Positions 27,225-36,044 of a stretch of DNA of 64,000 nt are shown one piece after another (position 1 is the first letter of the stretch; each line of letters starts with the position of its first letter). Both the position numbers and the translations under genes were made by a program. The stretch covers positions 1-64,000 of the forward strand of contig NZ_JAUTDN010000011.1 of NCBI RefSeq assembly GCF_030646155.1, given 5' to 3'. This DNA comes from Conexibacter sp. CPCC 205762. Lineage in GTDB: Bacteria > Actinomycetota > Thermoleophilia > Solirubrobacterales > Solirubrobacteraceae. The notes beneath the pieces are model-generated. The model worked only from the letters and a program-made list of their open reading frames with translations. It made no database searches and had not been told where the DNA came from.

Positions 27225-28388
27225 TTGGTTGCGAACGAGAGTCTCGTCGCCGATCAGACGAGAGATGTGAGTGGTGATGGAGAGCCGGACATCCGGCTGA
27301 CGAGAGTCACGAAGCGCTTCGGCGACGTGCTCGTCATCGACGATCTCGATCTCGAGATCGAACGCGGCGCGTTCTACGCGCTGCTGGGCCCGTCGGGCTG
27401 CGGCAAGACGACGACGCTGCGAATGATCGGCGGCTTCGAGCTGCCGACGGAGGGCGTCGTCAGACTCGGCGGCACCGAGGTCACGAACGCGCCGCCGCAC
27501 AAGCGCGACGTCAACACGGTCTTCCAGTCGTACGCGCTCTTCCCGCATCTGACGATCGAGAAGAACGTCGCGTTCGGGCTCGAACGCAAGAGAGTGTCCA
27601 AGAGCGAGGTCAAGGCGCGCGTCGCCGAGGCGCTGGAGACCGTCCAGCTGCCGCACCTCGCCAAGCGCAAGCCCGCGCAGCTGTCGGGCGGCCAGCAGCA
27701 GCGCGTCGCGCTCGCGCGCGCGCTCGTCAACCGGCCGCGCGCGCTGCTGCTCGACGAGCCGCTCGGCGCGCTCGACCTGCGCCTGCGCCGTCAGCTCCAG
27801 GTCGAGCTGAAGCGGATCCAGCAGGAGGTCGGCATCACGTTCATCCACGTGACGCACGACCAGGAGGAGGCGATGTCGATGGCCGACACGATCGCCGTCA
27901 TGAACAGAGGCAAGATCGAGCAGGCCGGCTCGGCGACCGACCTCTACGAGCGGCCGACGACCGCCTTCGTCGCCAAGTTCCTCGGCATCTCCAACCTCGT
28001 CGACGCCGAGATCGGCGCGACCGACGGGACGATGGCGAGAGTCACGACGCACGACGGCGCGCCGCTGCTGGCGCCCGCCAACCGCTGCGCCGAGCACGCC
28101 GGCACGCCGGTCCGGATCGGCGTCCGCCCCGAGAAGGTGCGGCTGTCGAAGCAGGGCGAGCCGGTCGCCTCCGACCGCAACGTGCTGCGCGGCCGCGTCG
28201 TCCTGAGCTCGTTCCTCGGCGTCTCGCTGCAGTACGTGATCGAGACGGCCGGCGGCGAGGAGCTGACGGTCTACTGCCAGAACGAGGACGGAGTCGCCCC
28301 CGACGCCTTCGGCGCAGGTCAGGAGGTGCAGCTCTCCTGGGACCCGCGCCACACCTTCGTCGTCGCGCGGGGTGACGACGGTGACTGA
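27225..28388 (+). CDS. potA: Spermidine/putrescine ABC transporter ATPase (PotA-like)
   Basis: 387 residues. Walker A GPSGCGKTT, Q-loop VFQSYALFPHLT, signature LSGGQQQRVALARAL, Walker B LLLDEPLGALD, switch VTHDQEEAM, then a C-terminal TOBE region (VRIGVRPEKVRLS). The TTG at 27225 is preferred because GGAGGTG ends 4 bases before it; a GTG at 27267 is possible. Followed by genes for the binding protein and two permeases, a complete PotABCD-type set. Iron-III or other substrates also use this ATPase type, but the PotD-like receptor favours polyamines. Confidence 0.9.
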   Translation: MVANESLVADQTRDVSGDGEPDIRLTRVTKRFGDVLVIDDLDLEIERGAFYALLGPSGCGKTTTLRMIGGFELPTEGVVRLGGTEVTNAPPHKRDVNTVFQSYALFPHLTIEKNVAFGLERKRVSKSEVKARVAEALETVQLPHLAKRKPAQLSGGQQQRVALARALVNRPRALLLDEPLGALDLRLRRQLQVELKRIQQEVGITFIHVTHDQEEAMSMADTIAVMNRGKIEQAGSATDLYERPTTAFVAKFLGISNLVDAEIGATDGTMARVTTHDGAPLLAPANRCAEHAGTPVRIGVRPEKVRLSKQGEPVASDRNVLRGRVVLSSFLGVSLQYVIETAGGEELTVYCQNEDGVAPDAFGAGQEVQLSWDPRHTFVVARGDDGD

Positions 28389-29601
28389 GGTCGATCCGGA
28401 GCGGTTCGGACACGAGCTGGACCGCTTCGTCGCACGCCAGGGCCTCTCGCGCCGGCGCTTCCTCGGGCGCGGCGCGGCGACGGTGCTGATGGCCGGCGGG
28501 CTCGCGCAGGTGCTCGCCGCCTGCGGCATCGACGGCACCGCCGCCAGAAATCTCGCCGACCTCGAGAGACAGGCGAGAAGAGTCAACCACCCGAGAACCG
28601 AGCTGGGCGACTGGACCTTCTCGAACTGGCCGCTCTACATCGACAAGTCGGTGATCAAGGACTTCAACGCGAAGTACGGCGGCCACTGCAAGTACGTCGA
28701 GGAGATCAACGACAACAACGAGTTCTACGGCAAGGTCCGTCAGCAGCTCGCCGCCGGGGTCCCGATCGGGCGCGACATCGTCACGCTGACCGACTACATG
28801 GCCTCGCGCTGGGTCCGCTTCGGCTACGTCACGCCGATCGACAAGAGAAACGTCCCCAACGGCAGACGGCTCGTCAGAAACCTGCGCTCGATCACCTACG
28901 ACCCGAGACGGCAGTTCACGCTGCCGTGGCAGTCGGGCGCGATCGGCATAGGCTATGACATCAAGCAGACCGGCGGCGAGGTCAGATCGCTCAGAGAGCT
29001 GTTCGACCCGAGATGGAAGGGCCGCGTGACGCTCTTCTCCGAGCCCTACGACTCGGCCGGCAGCGTGCTGCTGATGGAGGGGGTCGACGCCAGCAGAGCG
29101 ACGCTCGACCAGATGCTCGGCGCGATCGAGAGAATCGGCAAGGCCAATGACGACGGCCAGTTCCGCCGCTTCACCGGCAACGACTACACGACCGACCTGA
29201 CCAAGGGCAACATCGCGCTCGCGCTCGCCTACTCGGGCGACCTCGTGCAGCTGCAGAGCGACAACCCGAACATGCGCTTCGCCTACCCCGAAGAGGGGGC
29301 GATGCAGTTCACCGACAACATGATGATGCCGGCCAAGGTCGAGCACCCGTACGCGGCCGAGACGATGATGAACTACGTCTACGAGCCGGCGGTCGCGGCG
29401 AAGATCTGCGCCTACGTCAACTACATCTCGCCGGTCGAGGGGATCAAGGAGATCCTCGAGAGAACCGACCCGGAGATCGCCTCCAACGAGCTGATCTTCC
29501 CGCCCGACGACGTGCGCGCGAAGCTCCACTCCTACCCGTCGTTCACGACCCGCGAGGAGCAGCAGATGTACGAGGCGATGGCACAGGTCACGGGGGCTTG
29601 A
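28372..29601 (+). CDS. potD: Spermidine/putrescine-binding lipoprotein (PotD-like), Tat exported
   Basis: 409 residues. A twin-arginine signal SRRRFLGRGAA leads to a lipobox LAAC at about residue 43-46, so the receptor is exported folded and lipid-anchored. The mature part has FSNWPLYIDKSVIKDFNAKYG, the opening strand of PotD proteins, GRDIVTLTDYMASRWV, and DNMMMPAKVEHPYAAETMMNYVYEPAVAAKI. GTG starts at 28372 and 28381 both lie in the end of potA (overlap). The gene is unusually rich in AGA arginine codons for such GC-rich DNA. Confidence 0.9.
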   Translation: MTTVTEVDPERFGHELDRFVARQGLSRRRFLGRGAATVLMAGGLAQVLAACGIDGTAARNLADLERQARRVNHPRTELGDWTFSNWPLYIDKSVIKDFNAKYGGHCKYVEEINDNNEFYGKVRQQLAAGVPIGRDIVTLTDYMASRWVRFGYVTPIDKRNVPNGRRLVRNLRSITYDPRRQFTLPWQSGAIGIGYDIKQTGGEVRSLRELFDPRWKGRVTLFSEPYDSAGSVLLMEGVDASRATLDQMLGAIERIGKANDDGQFRRFTGNDYTTDLTKGNIALALAYSGDLVQLQSDNPNMRFAYPEEGAMQFTDNMMMPAKVEHPYAAETMMNYVYEPAVAAKICAYVNYISPVEGIKEILERTDPEIASNELIFPPDDVRAKLHSYPSFTTREEQQMYEAMAQVTGA

Positions 29602-29605
29602 GCTG

Positions 29606-30469
29606 ATGTCACTGCAACGACGCCGCAAGCTGATCCCGTGGATGTTCGCGCTCCCGGGCCTGCTGTGGCTGCTGCTGTTCTTCGCGATCCCGCTGATCAA
29701 CCAGGCGCAGGTGTCGCTGATGTCCGGCGACCCGGAGGCCGGCTACACGCTGACGTGGGCCTTCGACACCTACACGAACGCGATCAGCGACTACCACGAG
29801 CAGTTCCTGCGCTCGTTCCTCTACGCCGGCATCGCGACGGTGGTCGACCTGATCATCGCCTTCCCGCTCGCCTACTTCATGGCGTACAAGGCGGGCCGCT
29901 GGAGAAACCTGATGCTGCTGCTGGTCGTGCTGCCGTTCTTCATGAGCTACGTGCTGCGGACGGTCGCCTGGCAGCTGATCCTTGCCGACCACGGCTGGGT
30001 CGTCGAGCGGCTGCGCGACGTCGGGCTGGTGTCCGCCGACGGCCGCGTGCTCGCGACCGGGACCGCCGTCGTCGCCGGCATCTCCTACAACTTCCTGCCG
30101 TTCATGGTGCTGCCGCTGTACGTGGCGCTGGAGCGGATCGACCGCCGCTTCGTCGAGGCGGCGACCGACCTCTACGCCTCGCGCGCGACCGCCTTCCGCA
30201 AGGTGACGCTGCCGCTCGCGATCCCCGGCATCTTCGCCGGCTCGCTGCTGGTCTTCATCCCCGCCACCGGCGACTACATCAACGCCGCGCTGCTGGGGAC
30301 GTCGAAGCAGTACATGATCGGCAACGTGGTGCAGTCGAAGTTCTTGACCGTGCTCGACTACCCGACGGCGGCAGCGCTGTCGTTCATCCTGATGACCGTG
30401 ATCCTGGTCGGCATCGCGATCTACTCGCGGCTGCTCGGGACGAGAACGCTGACGGAGGCCGCAGTCTGA
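29606..30469 (+). CDS. potB: Polyamine ABC transporter permease (PotB-like)
   Basis: 287 residues, about six membrane segments. The first helix is PWMFALPGLLWLLLFFAIPLINQ, and the EAA coupling loop is FVEAATDLYASRATAFRKVTLPLAIPGI. It begins 5 bases after potD and its stop overlaps the potC start (TGATG). Confidence 0.9.
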   Translation: MSLQRRRKLIPWMFALPGLLWLLLFFAIPLINQAQVSLMSGDPEAGYTLTWAFDTYTNAISDYHEQFLRSFLYAGIATVVDLIIAFPLAYFMAYKAGRWRNLMLLLVVLPFFMSYVLRTVAWQLILADHGWVVERLRDVGLVSADGRVLATGTAVVAGISYNFLPFMVLPLYVALERIDRRFVEAATDLYASRATAFRKVTLPLAIPGIFAGSLLVFIPATGDYINAALLGTSKQYMIGNVVQSKFLTVLDYPTAAALSFILMTVILVGIAIYSRLLGTRTLTEAAV

Positions 30470-31332
30470 TGTCCGCGCGCGATCGCACCCGCAACTGGCT
30501 GCTCGGGATCTGGTCGGCCGCGGCGCTGCTGTACCTGTTCATCCCGGTCTTCCTGATCGTCCTGTTCTCGTTCAACGACAACAAGGGCCGCTTCAACTTC
30601 ACCTGGCAGGGCTTCACGCTCGACCACTGGGCGCACCCGTTCAGAGACCCGGACCTGGCGAAGGCGCTCGTCACCTCGCTGGAGATCGCGGCGCTGACGA
30701 CGCTCGGCGCCGTCGCCCTGGGCACCTTCCTCGCGCTGGCGCTGACCCGCTACCGCTTCCGCGGCCGCGGCCCGGCGAACTTCGCCGTCTTCCTGCCGAT
30801 GGCGACGCCGGAGGTCGTGCTCGGCGCCTCGCTGCTGGCGATGTTCCTCGTCGTCGGCATCGACACGGGCTTCTGGACGATCGTGATCGCCCACATCATG
30901 TTCACCGTCTCCTACGTCGTCGTGACCGTGAGAGCGCGGCTGGAGGGGATGGACCCGTTCATCGAGGAGGCGGCGCAGGACCTCGGCGCCGGCGTCTGGA
31001 CGACCTTCTTCAAGGTCACCTTCCCGATGATCGCGCCGGGCGTCGTCGCGGCGGCGGTGCTGGCGGCGGCGATCTCGATCGACGACTACGTCGTGACGAG
31101 CTTCAACGCCGGCCAGACGCAGACCTTCCCGCTGTTCATCTTCGGCGCGACCCGCCAGGGCGTGCCGGCCGAGGTGAACGTGCTCGGAACGATGCTGCTG
31201 CTCGGCGTGCTCGTGCTGATGGGCCTCAACCTGCTCGTGCAGAAGGCGCTCAACCGCCGCGATCGCGGGATCGCGGCGGAGCCGCCGAGCGGCACGCCGA
31301 CGCAGGCCGAGCTGGAGCCGGCGGCGGCCTGA
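30469..31332 (+). CDS. potC: Polyamine ABC transporter permease (PotC-like)
   Basis: 287 residues with about six membrane segments. LFIPVFLIVLFSFNDNKGRFNFTWQGFTLDHW is the typical PotC opening, and the EAA loop is FIEEAAQDLGAGVWTTFFKVTFPMIAPG. The C-terminal tail is Pro/Glu-rich. Last gene of the operon; a strong hairpin follows. Confidence 0.9.
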   Translation: MSARDRTRNWLLGIWSAAALLYLFIPVFLIVLFSFNDNKGRFNFTWQGFTLDHWAHPFRDPDLAKALVTSLEIAALTTLGAVALGTFLALALTRYRFRGRGPANFAVFLPMATPEVVLGASLLAMFLVVGIDTGFWTIVIAHIMFTVSYVVVTVRARLEGMDPFIEEAAQDLGAGVWTTFFKVTFPMIAPGVVAAAVLAAAISIDDYVVTSFNAGQTQTFPLFIFGATRQGVPAEVNVLGTMLLLGVLVLMGLNLLVQKALNRRDRGIAAEPPSGTPTQAELEPAAA

Positions 31333-31349
31333 GCCGCGGCAGCGCGCGG

Positions 31350-31371
31350 CGCCCCGGCTCGCGCCGGGGCG
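31350..31371. terminator. Bidirectional hairpin after potC
   Basis: 9-bp stem CGCCCCGGC (31350-31358) with GCCGGGGCG (31363-31371) closing a TCGC tetraloop. It lies between the stop of potC (31332) and the stop of the convergent COG0523 gene (31377). Confidence 0.8.
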
Positions 31372-31376
31372 TCCGG

Positions 31377-32495
31377 CTACGCCTCCCAGCGCGGGAAGGG
31401 GTCGGCGAGCAGCGTCCAGGCGGACTCGCCGACCTCGCGCTCCGCGTCGCTCAGCAGGCACGCGTCGAGGTCAGCCTCGATCTGCTCCTGGTCGAGTCCG
31501 TCGCCGATGAAGACCAGCTCCTGCCCGCGCGCGGCCGGGCTCGCCCACAGGCCCGCCGGGCCGACGGACAGCACCTTGCCGGCCTGCGACCACTCGCCGG
31601 CCAGCTCACCGCGGCTGGCGAGCCAGAAGAAGCCCTTCGCCCGCAGCACGCCCTCCCACGGCTGGTTCAGCCGCTCCCACAGGCGCTCGGGGTGGAACGG
31701 CTCGCGCGCGCGGAAGACGAACGAGCCGATCCCGTACTCCTCCGTCTCCGGCTGCTCCTCGCCGCGCGCGACCTGCAGCCAGCCGGGCGCCTCCTCGGCC
31801 GCCTCCATGTCGAACAGGTTCGTGCCGAGGACGCGCTCCAGCGGCACGTTCGCGTTGGTCGCCTGGACGATCTGCGCGCGCGGGTTGAGCGTCCGCACGA
31901 CCGCCTCGACGCGCGCGACGGTCTCCGCGTCGACGAGGTCGCACTTGTTCAGCACGGCGACGTCGCAGAACTCGACCTGCTCGACCAGCAGGTCGACGAT
32001 CGCGCGCTCGTCGCCGGGGCCGAGCGCGAGCCCGCGCTGGCCGAGGTCCTCGACCGTGTCGCACTCCTCCAGGAAGGTCGAGGCGTCGACGACCGTCACC
32101 ATCGTGTCCAGCCGCGCGAACTGGCCCAGCGACTCGCCCGCCTCGTCGGCGAAGGTGAAGGTCTCGGCGACCGGCAGCGGCTCGCTGATCCCGGTCGACT
32201 CGATCAGCAGGTGGTCGAAGCGATCCTCCTTCGCCAGCCGCGCGACCTCGATCAGCAGGTCCTCGCGCAGCGTGCAGCAGATGCAGCCGTTGCTCAGCTC
32301 GACCAGTCTCTCGGCGACGTGGTCGATCGCCGCGTCGCCTCTGCGCACCAGCTCGGCGTCGACGTTGACCTCGCTCATGTCGTTGACGATCACGGCGACG
32401 CGCCGCCCCTCGCGATTGCGCAGGACGTGCTCCAGCAGGGTGGTCTTGCCAGCCCCCAAGAAGCCGGAGAGGACGGTCACGGGCAGCTTTCTCAT
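31377..32495 (-). CDS. COG0523 GTPase, zinc metallochaperone (CobW/ZigA type)
   Basis: 372 residues. G1 loop GFLGAGKTT, the family's metal-binding CxCC motif in [12 protein letters not shown], Walker B/ESTG motif [12 protein letters not shown], and the G4 motif NKCD. The C-terminal CobW_C domain carries [30 protein letters not shown]. Such proteins insert or supply zinc (or cobalt) under metal limitation. A Fur/Zur-type palindrome sits 19 bases upstream of the ATG (32495), so this member is probably made in zinc starvation. Confidence 0.9.
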   Translation of the reverse strand: MRKLPVTVLSGFLGAGKTTLLEHVLRNREGRRVAVIVNDMSEVNVDAELVRRGDAAIDHVAERLVELSNGCICCTLREDLLIEVARLAKEDRFDHLLIESTGISEPLPVAETFTFADEAGESLGQFARLDTMVTVVDASTFLEECDTVEDLGQRGLALGPGDERAIVDLLVEQVEFCDVAVLNKCDLVDAETVARVEAVVRTLNPRAQIVQATNANVPLERVLGTNLFDMEAAEEAPGWLQVARGEEQPETEEYGIGSFVFRAREPFHPERLWERLNQPWEGVLRAKGFFWLASRGELAGEWSQAGKVLSVGPAGLWASPAARGQELVFIGDGLDQEQIEADLDACLLSDAEREVGESAWTLLADPFPRWEA

Positions 32496-32513
32496 GGCGG
32501 CACCGTAGCATTA

Positions 32514-32530
32514 ATGAGACTGAGTCTCAT
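32514..32530. promoter_or_regulatory. Putative Zur box
   Basis: ATGAGACTGAGTCTCAT is a perfect 17-bp palindrome (8-1-8). Its core TGAGACT-G-AGTCTCA has the 7-1-7 layout of Fur-family boxes, with TGA/TCA ends and the central TGA of actinobacterial Zur sites. It lies between the COG0523 gene (start 32495) and the MBL-fold gene (start 32578), so it could control both. Confidence 0.65.
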
Positions 32531-32577
32531 ATTGACCTCGTTTGACCGCGGCTGCGCCCGGCGCATAGCGTGCCGCC

Positions 32578-33384
32578 ATGGACTCCTCTGAGACGGTCCG
32601 GATCACGCACGTCGGCGGGCCGACGGCGCTGATCGAGGTCGGCGGCTGGCGGCTGCTGACCGATCCGACGTTCGACGCGCCGGGGCGCAGATACAACTTC
32701 GGCTGGGGCACGTCGTCGAGAAAGCTGGCCGGGCCGGCGCTGGGGCCGGAGGAGCTGGGCGCGATCGACGCGGTCCTGCTCAGCCACGACCATCACGAGG
32801 ACAACCTCGACGCCGCCGGCCGCGCCTTCCTGCCGCGCGCGGGGACGATCGTGACGACGCAGCCGGGGGCGCGGCGGCTGGCCGGCGCGACCGGCGACGT
32901 GCGCGGGCTGGCGCCGTGGGAGACGACCCGGCTGGAGGCGGAGGGCAAGCTGCCGCTGGAGATCACCGCCACGCCCTGCCGCCACGGCCCGCCGCTCAGC
33001 AAGCCGATCGTCGGTGACGTGATCGGCTTCGCGCTGAAGTGGGAGGGGCAGCCGCACGGCGTCTTCTGGATCAGCGGCGACACCGTCCTCTACGACGGCG
33101 TCAAGCAGGTCGCCGAGCGGCTCGACGTCGGCACCGCGATCCTCCATCTCGGCGGCGTCCGCTTCCCCGTCACCGGCCCGCTGCGCTACACGCTCAACGC
33201 GAGCGAGGCGGTCGAGCTGAGCCAGCTGCTGCAGCCGCGCACGATCGTCCCGATCCACTACGAGGGCTGGTCGCACTTCCGCGAGGGGCGCGCCGTCGTC
33301 GAGGAGGCGTTCACGACGCAGCCGGCGCTGGCCGCGAAGATCCGCTGGCTGGAGATCGGCGAGCCGACCGAGCTGGCACAGTAG
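32578..33384 (+). CDS. MBL-fold metal-dependent hydrolase (UlaG/YtnP-like)
   Basis: 268 residues. The metal motif is SHDHHEDN, a variant of HxHxDH as in NAPE-PLD/UlaG-like hydrolases, followed by TPCRHGPP, FWISGDTVLYDG (bridging Asp) and VPIHYEGWSHF (C-terminal His). It is likely to hydrolyse a phosphodiester or lactone; the substrate is unknown. Divergent from the metallochaperone across the Zur-like palindrome. Five bases separate its stop from the following LuxR gene, so the two may share a transcript. Confidence 0.83.
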   Translation: MDSSETVRITHVGGPTALIEVGGWRLLTDPTFDAPGRRYNFGWGTSSRKLAGPALGPEELGAIDAVLLSHDHHEDNLDAAGRAFLPRAGTIVTTQPGARRLAGATGDVRGLAPWETTRLEAEGKLPLEITATPCRHGPPLSKPIVGDVIGFALKWEGQPHGVFWISGDTVLYDGVKQVAERLDVGTAILHLGGVRFPVTGPLRYTLNASEAVELSQLLQPRTIVPIHYEGWSHFREGRAVVEEAFTTQPALAAKIRWLEIGEPTELAQ

Positions 33385-33388
33385 GCGC

Positions 33389-35983
33389 ATGCCCGAATGG
33401 CCGCTCGTCGCGCGCGAGCAGGAGTTGGCGCTGATCGCCGCCGCGCGTGCCGACAGCCTTCCCGCGGTCGTCGTCGGCGGCGGCGCCGGGGTCGGCAAGT
33501 CGCGGCTGGCGCGGGCCGCGGTCGATGCCGCCGAGAGCGGCGGCGTGCATGTCGCGCGCGTCCACGCGACCCGCTCGGCGGCCGCCGTGCCGCTCGGCGC
33601 CTTCGCCGGCGTCGTCCCCGCCGCCGCCCGCGCCGACGACCTGCTCGGCCTGCTGCGCGGCGGCCTCGCGGCGCTGCGCGAGCAGGCCGGCACGATGCCG
33701 CTGCTCGTCGCCGTCGACGACGCGCAGCTGCTCGACCCGCCGTCAGCCGCGCTCGTGCTGCACCTGGTCGAGAGCGGCGCCGCCTTCGTCGTCGCGACCG
33801 TCCGCTCCGGCGAGCCCTGTCCCGACGCGATCGTCTCGCTGTGGAAGGACGCCGGCGCGCGGCGGCTGGAGCTGGCGCCGTTCACGCCCGCGCAGACCGC
33901 CGCCGTCGTCGAACGGTCGCTCGGCGGACCGCTCGAACAGGGCGCGCTGCACTGGCTGCACGAGCGCAGCGGCGGCAACGCGCTCTACCTGCGCGAGCTG
34001 GTCGCGGGCGCGCTCGACGCGGACGCGCTGGTGCAGCGGCGCGGGCTGTGGCGGCTGGAGTCGCGCCCTGCCGTCAGCCAGACGCTGGTCGAGCTGGTCG
34101 GCGCGCGGATGGCCGCGCTCGGCGACGACGAACGGCGGCTGCTGGAGCTGCTGGCGCTCGGCGAGCCGCTGCGCGCCGACGAGCTGGTCGAGCTGGCCGG
34201 CGAGCAGGCGCTGCTGGCGGCGGAGCGGCGAGCTTTGATCACGGTCGGAGCTGACGACGAGGTGCGGCTCGCGCATCCGCTCTACGGCGAGACGCTGCAG
34301 GCCGAGATCGGGCCGTTGCGGGCCCGCGCGACGCGCCGCGAGCTGGCCGCCGCCGTGCGCACGCGCGAGCTGCTCGACGGCGACGACGCGCTGCGCGTCG
34401 CGCGCTGGCTGCTCGACGCCGGCGAGCCGCTGCCGCCGCCGCTGCTGCTCGGCGCCGCCGACGCCGCCACCCGCTCCGGCGACCCCGCGCTCGGCGTCAA
34501 GCTCGCGACGCTCGCGCGCGACGGCGGCGCCGGCTTCGCCGCGACGCTGCTGCTGGCGAGAGCGCTGCAGGCGCAGGAGCGGTTCGCCGAGGCGGAGGCG
34601 CTGCTCGCCGCCGCCGAGGGCGAGGCGCTCGACGAGGAGGCCGCCTTCGCCTACCTGGAGCTGCGCGGCGCGCCGCTCTACTGGGCGCTGCGCGACCAGG
34701 AGACGCTGTTCGCGCTGCTGCAGCGGGCGCGCGACTGGTGGCCCGGCGACCGCTGGAGAAAGCGGCTGGCGCCGCTGCGGATCTGGTCGGCCGCGGTCGC
34801 GAGCGACATCTACGGCGGCAACCGCGCCGAGACCGAGGCGCTGCTCGCCGACCCCGAGACCGAGCCGGGGCTGCGCCGTCAGCTCGCGCCGCTGCACGTC
34901 GCGCAGCTGTTCTACGCCGGCGAGAGCGGCGCCGCGCTGGCGCTGGCGCGGGAGATCCGGCCGGCCTTCCCGCTGCCGGGCGCGAGCGAGGAGATCGCGC
35001 AGATCCTCTGGAGCACGGTCGCGATCGAGAGCGGGATCGACTGGGAGCGGCTGCGCGGCGAGCTGGCGAGCGACTTCGCGCTCGCCGTGCGCGTCGAGGA
35101 TCCCGTCGCGGCGGGCTTCACCGCCGTCGGCATCGGCGCGCTCGACTGGTACGCCGGGCGGCTGCCCGACGCGCACCGCTGGCTCGCCGAGGCGGAGCTG
35201 CAACTCGAGCGGCGCGACGGCATCGGCGTGCTCGCGATCACGCGCGCCTACCAGGTCGTCGCGGCCGCCGCCGACGGCGACGAGGCGGGCGCGAGCGCGG
35301 CGCTTACGCGGATGCGCGGCGCGCTGCCGGAGAGCGGGGCGATGCCGAACCAGCAGCCGTACGTCGCGCGCGCGGAGGCGTGGGAGCTGGCCGCCCGCGG
35401 CGACCGGCCGCGCGCCGTCGAGCAGCTGCTGGAGGTCGCGGCCGAGATGACGCTGACGCCGTTCTACGCCGGCCTGCTCAGCTACGACGCGCTGCGGCTG
35501 GGCGCGCCGGCGCGGCAGGTCGCGACGCCGCTGGCGCTGATGGCCGAGCGGACCGACGCGCCGCTCGCCGCCGTCTGGGCCGCGCACGCCGCCGCCAAGG
35601 CGAGCGGCGACGGCGCCGCGCTGCTGGCCGCCGCCGACGCCTTCGAGGCGATCGGCGCGCTGCGCTGCGCCGCCGAGGCCAGCGCCGACGCGGCCTCCGC
35701 CTTCGTCCGCGCCGGCCGTGACGACAGCGCCCGCCGCGCCGCCGCACGGCGGACCGAGCTGCACGAGCGCGGCAGCGGCGGGACGCCGCCGCCGGTCGAC
35801 GGCCTCGACGGCCCGGCGATCGCGCTCACCCCGCGCGAGGCGCAGCTGGTCGAGCTGGCCGCGCGCGGGCTCAGCAACGCGGAGATCGCCGACCGGCTGG
35901 TGCTGTCGGTCCGCACCGTCGAGTCGCACATCTACCGCGCGATGCAGAAGCTCGGCGTCAGCGACCGGCGCGAGCTGGGCTGA
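33389..35983 (+). CDS. Large ATP-dependent LuxR-family regulator (LAL)
   Basis: 864 residues. Walker A GGGAGVGKS (residues 29-37) and Walker B-like LLVAVDDAQLLD in the N-terminal ATPase, a long helical TPR-like middle (about 330-760), and a C-terminal LuxR HTH: LTPREAQLVELAARGLSNAEIADRLVLSVRTVESHIYRAMQKLGV. The architecture is that of MalT/LAL activators, with ligand or protein sensing by the middle and DNA binding at the C-terminus. The regulon is unknown. A truncated relative lies at the left edge of the window. Confidence 0.9.
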   Translation: MPEWPLVAREQELALIAAARADSLPAVVVGGGAGVGKSRLARAAVDAAESGGVHVARVHATRSAAAVPLGAFAGVVPAAARADDLLGLLRGGLAALREQAGTMPLLVAVDDAQLLDPPSAALVLHLVESGAAFVVATVRSGEPCPDAIVSLWKDAGARRLELAPFTPAQTAAVVERSLGGPLEQGALHWLHERSGGNALYLRELVAGALDADALVQRRGLWRLESRPAVSQTLVELVGARMAALGDDERRLLELLALGEPLRADELVELAGEQALLAAERRALITVGADDEVRLAHPLYGETLQAEIGPLRARATRRELAAAVRTRELLDGDDALRVARWLLDAGEPLPPPLLLGAADAATRSGDPALGVKLATLARDGGAGFAATLLLARALQAQERFAEAEALLAAAEGEALDEEAAFAYLELRGAPLYWALRDQETLFALLQRARDWWPGDRWRKRLAPLRIWSAAVASDIYGGNRAETEALLADPETEPGLRRQLAPLHVAQLFYAGESGAALALAREIRPAFPLPGASEEIAQILWSTVAIESGIDWERLRGELASDFALAVRVEDPVAAGFTAVGIGALDWYAGRLPDAHRWLAEAELQLERRDGIGVLAITRAYQVVAAAADGDEAGASAALTRMRGALPESGAMPNQQPYVARAEAWELAARGDRPRAVEQLLEVAAEMTLTPFYAGLLSYDALRLGAPARQVATPLALMAERTDAPLAAVWAAHAAAKASGDGAALLAAADAFEAIGALRCAAEASADAASAFVRAGRDDSARRAAARRTELHERGSGGTPPPVDGLDGPAIALTPREAQLVELAARGLSNAEIADRLVLSVRTVESHIYRAMQKLGVSDRRELG

Positions 35984-36007
35984 ACGGCGGCCTACGGCCT
36001 TGTTCAG

Positions 36008-36044
36008 CTAGCGAGAACTCGCCGGAGGCTCCTTCTCGGGCTAG
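36008..36044. terminator. Inverted repeat between LuxR gene and hydrolase gene
   Basis: CTAGCGAGAA (36008-36017) pairs with TTCTC (36033-36037) and GCTAG (36040-36044), a two-part 10-bp stem with a GG bulge and a 15-base loop. It ends on the stop codon of the hydrolase gene read from the other strand. A convergent terminator is likely. Confidence 0.55.
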
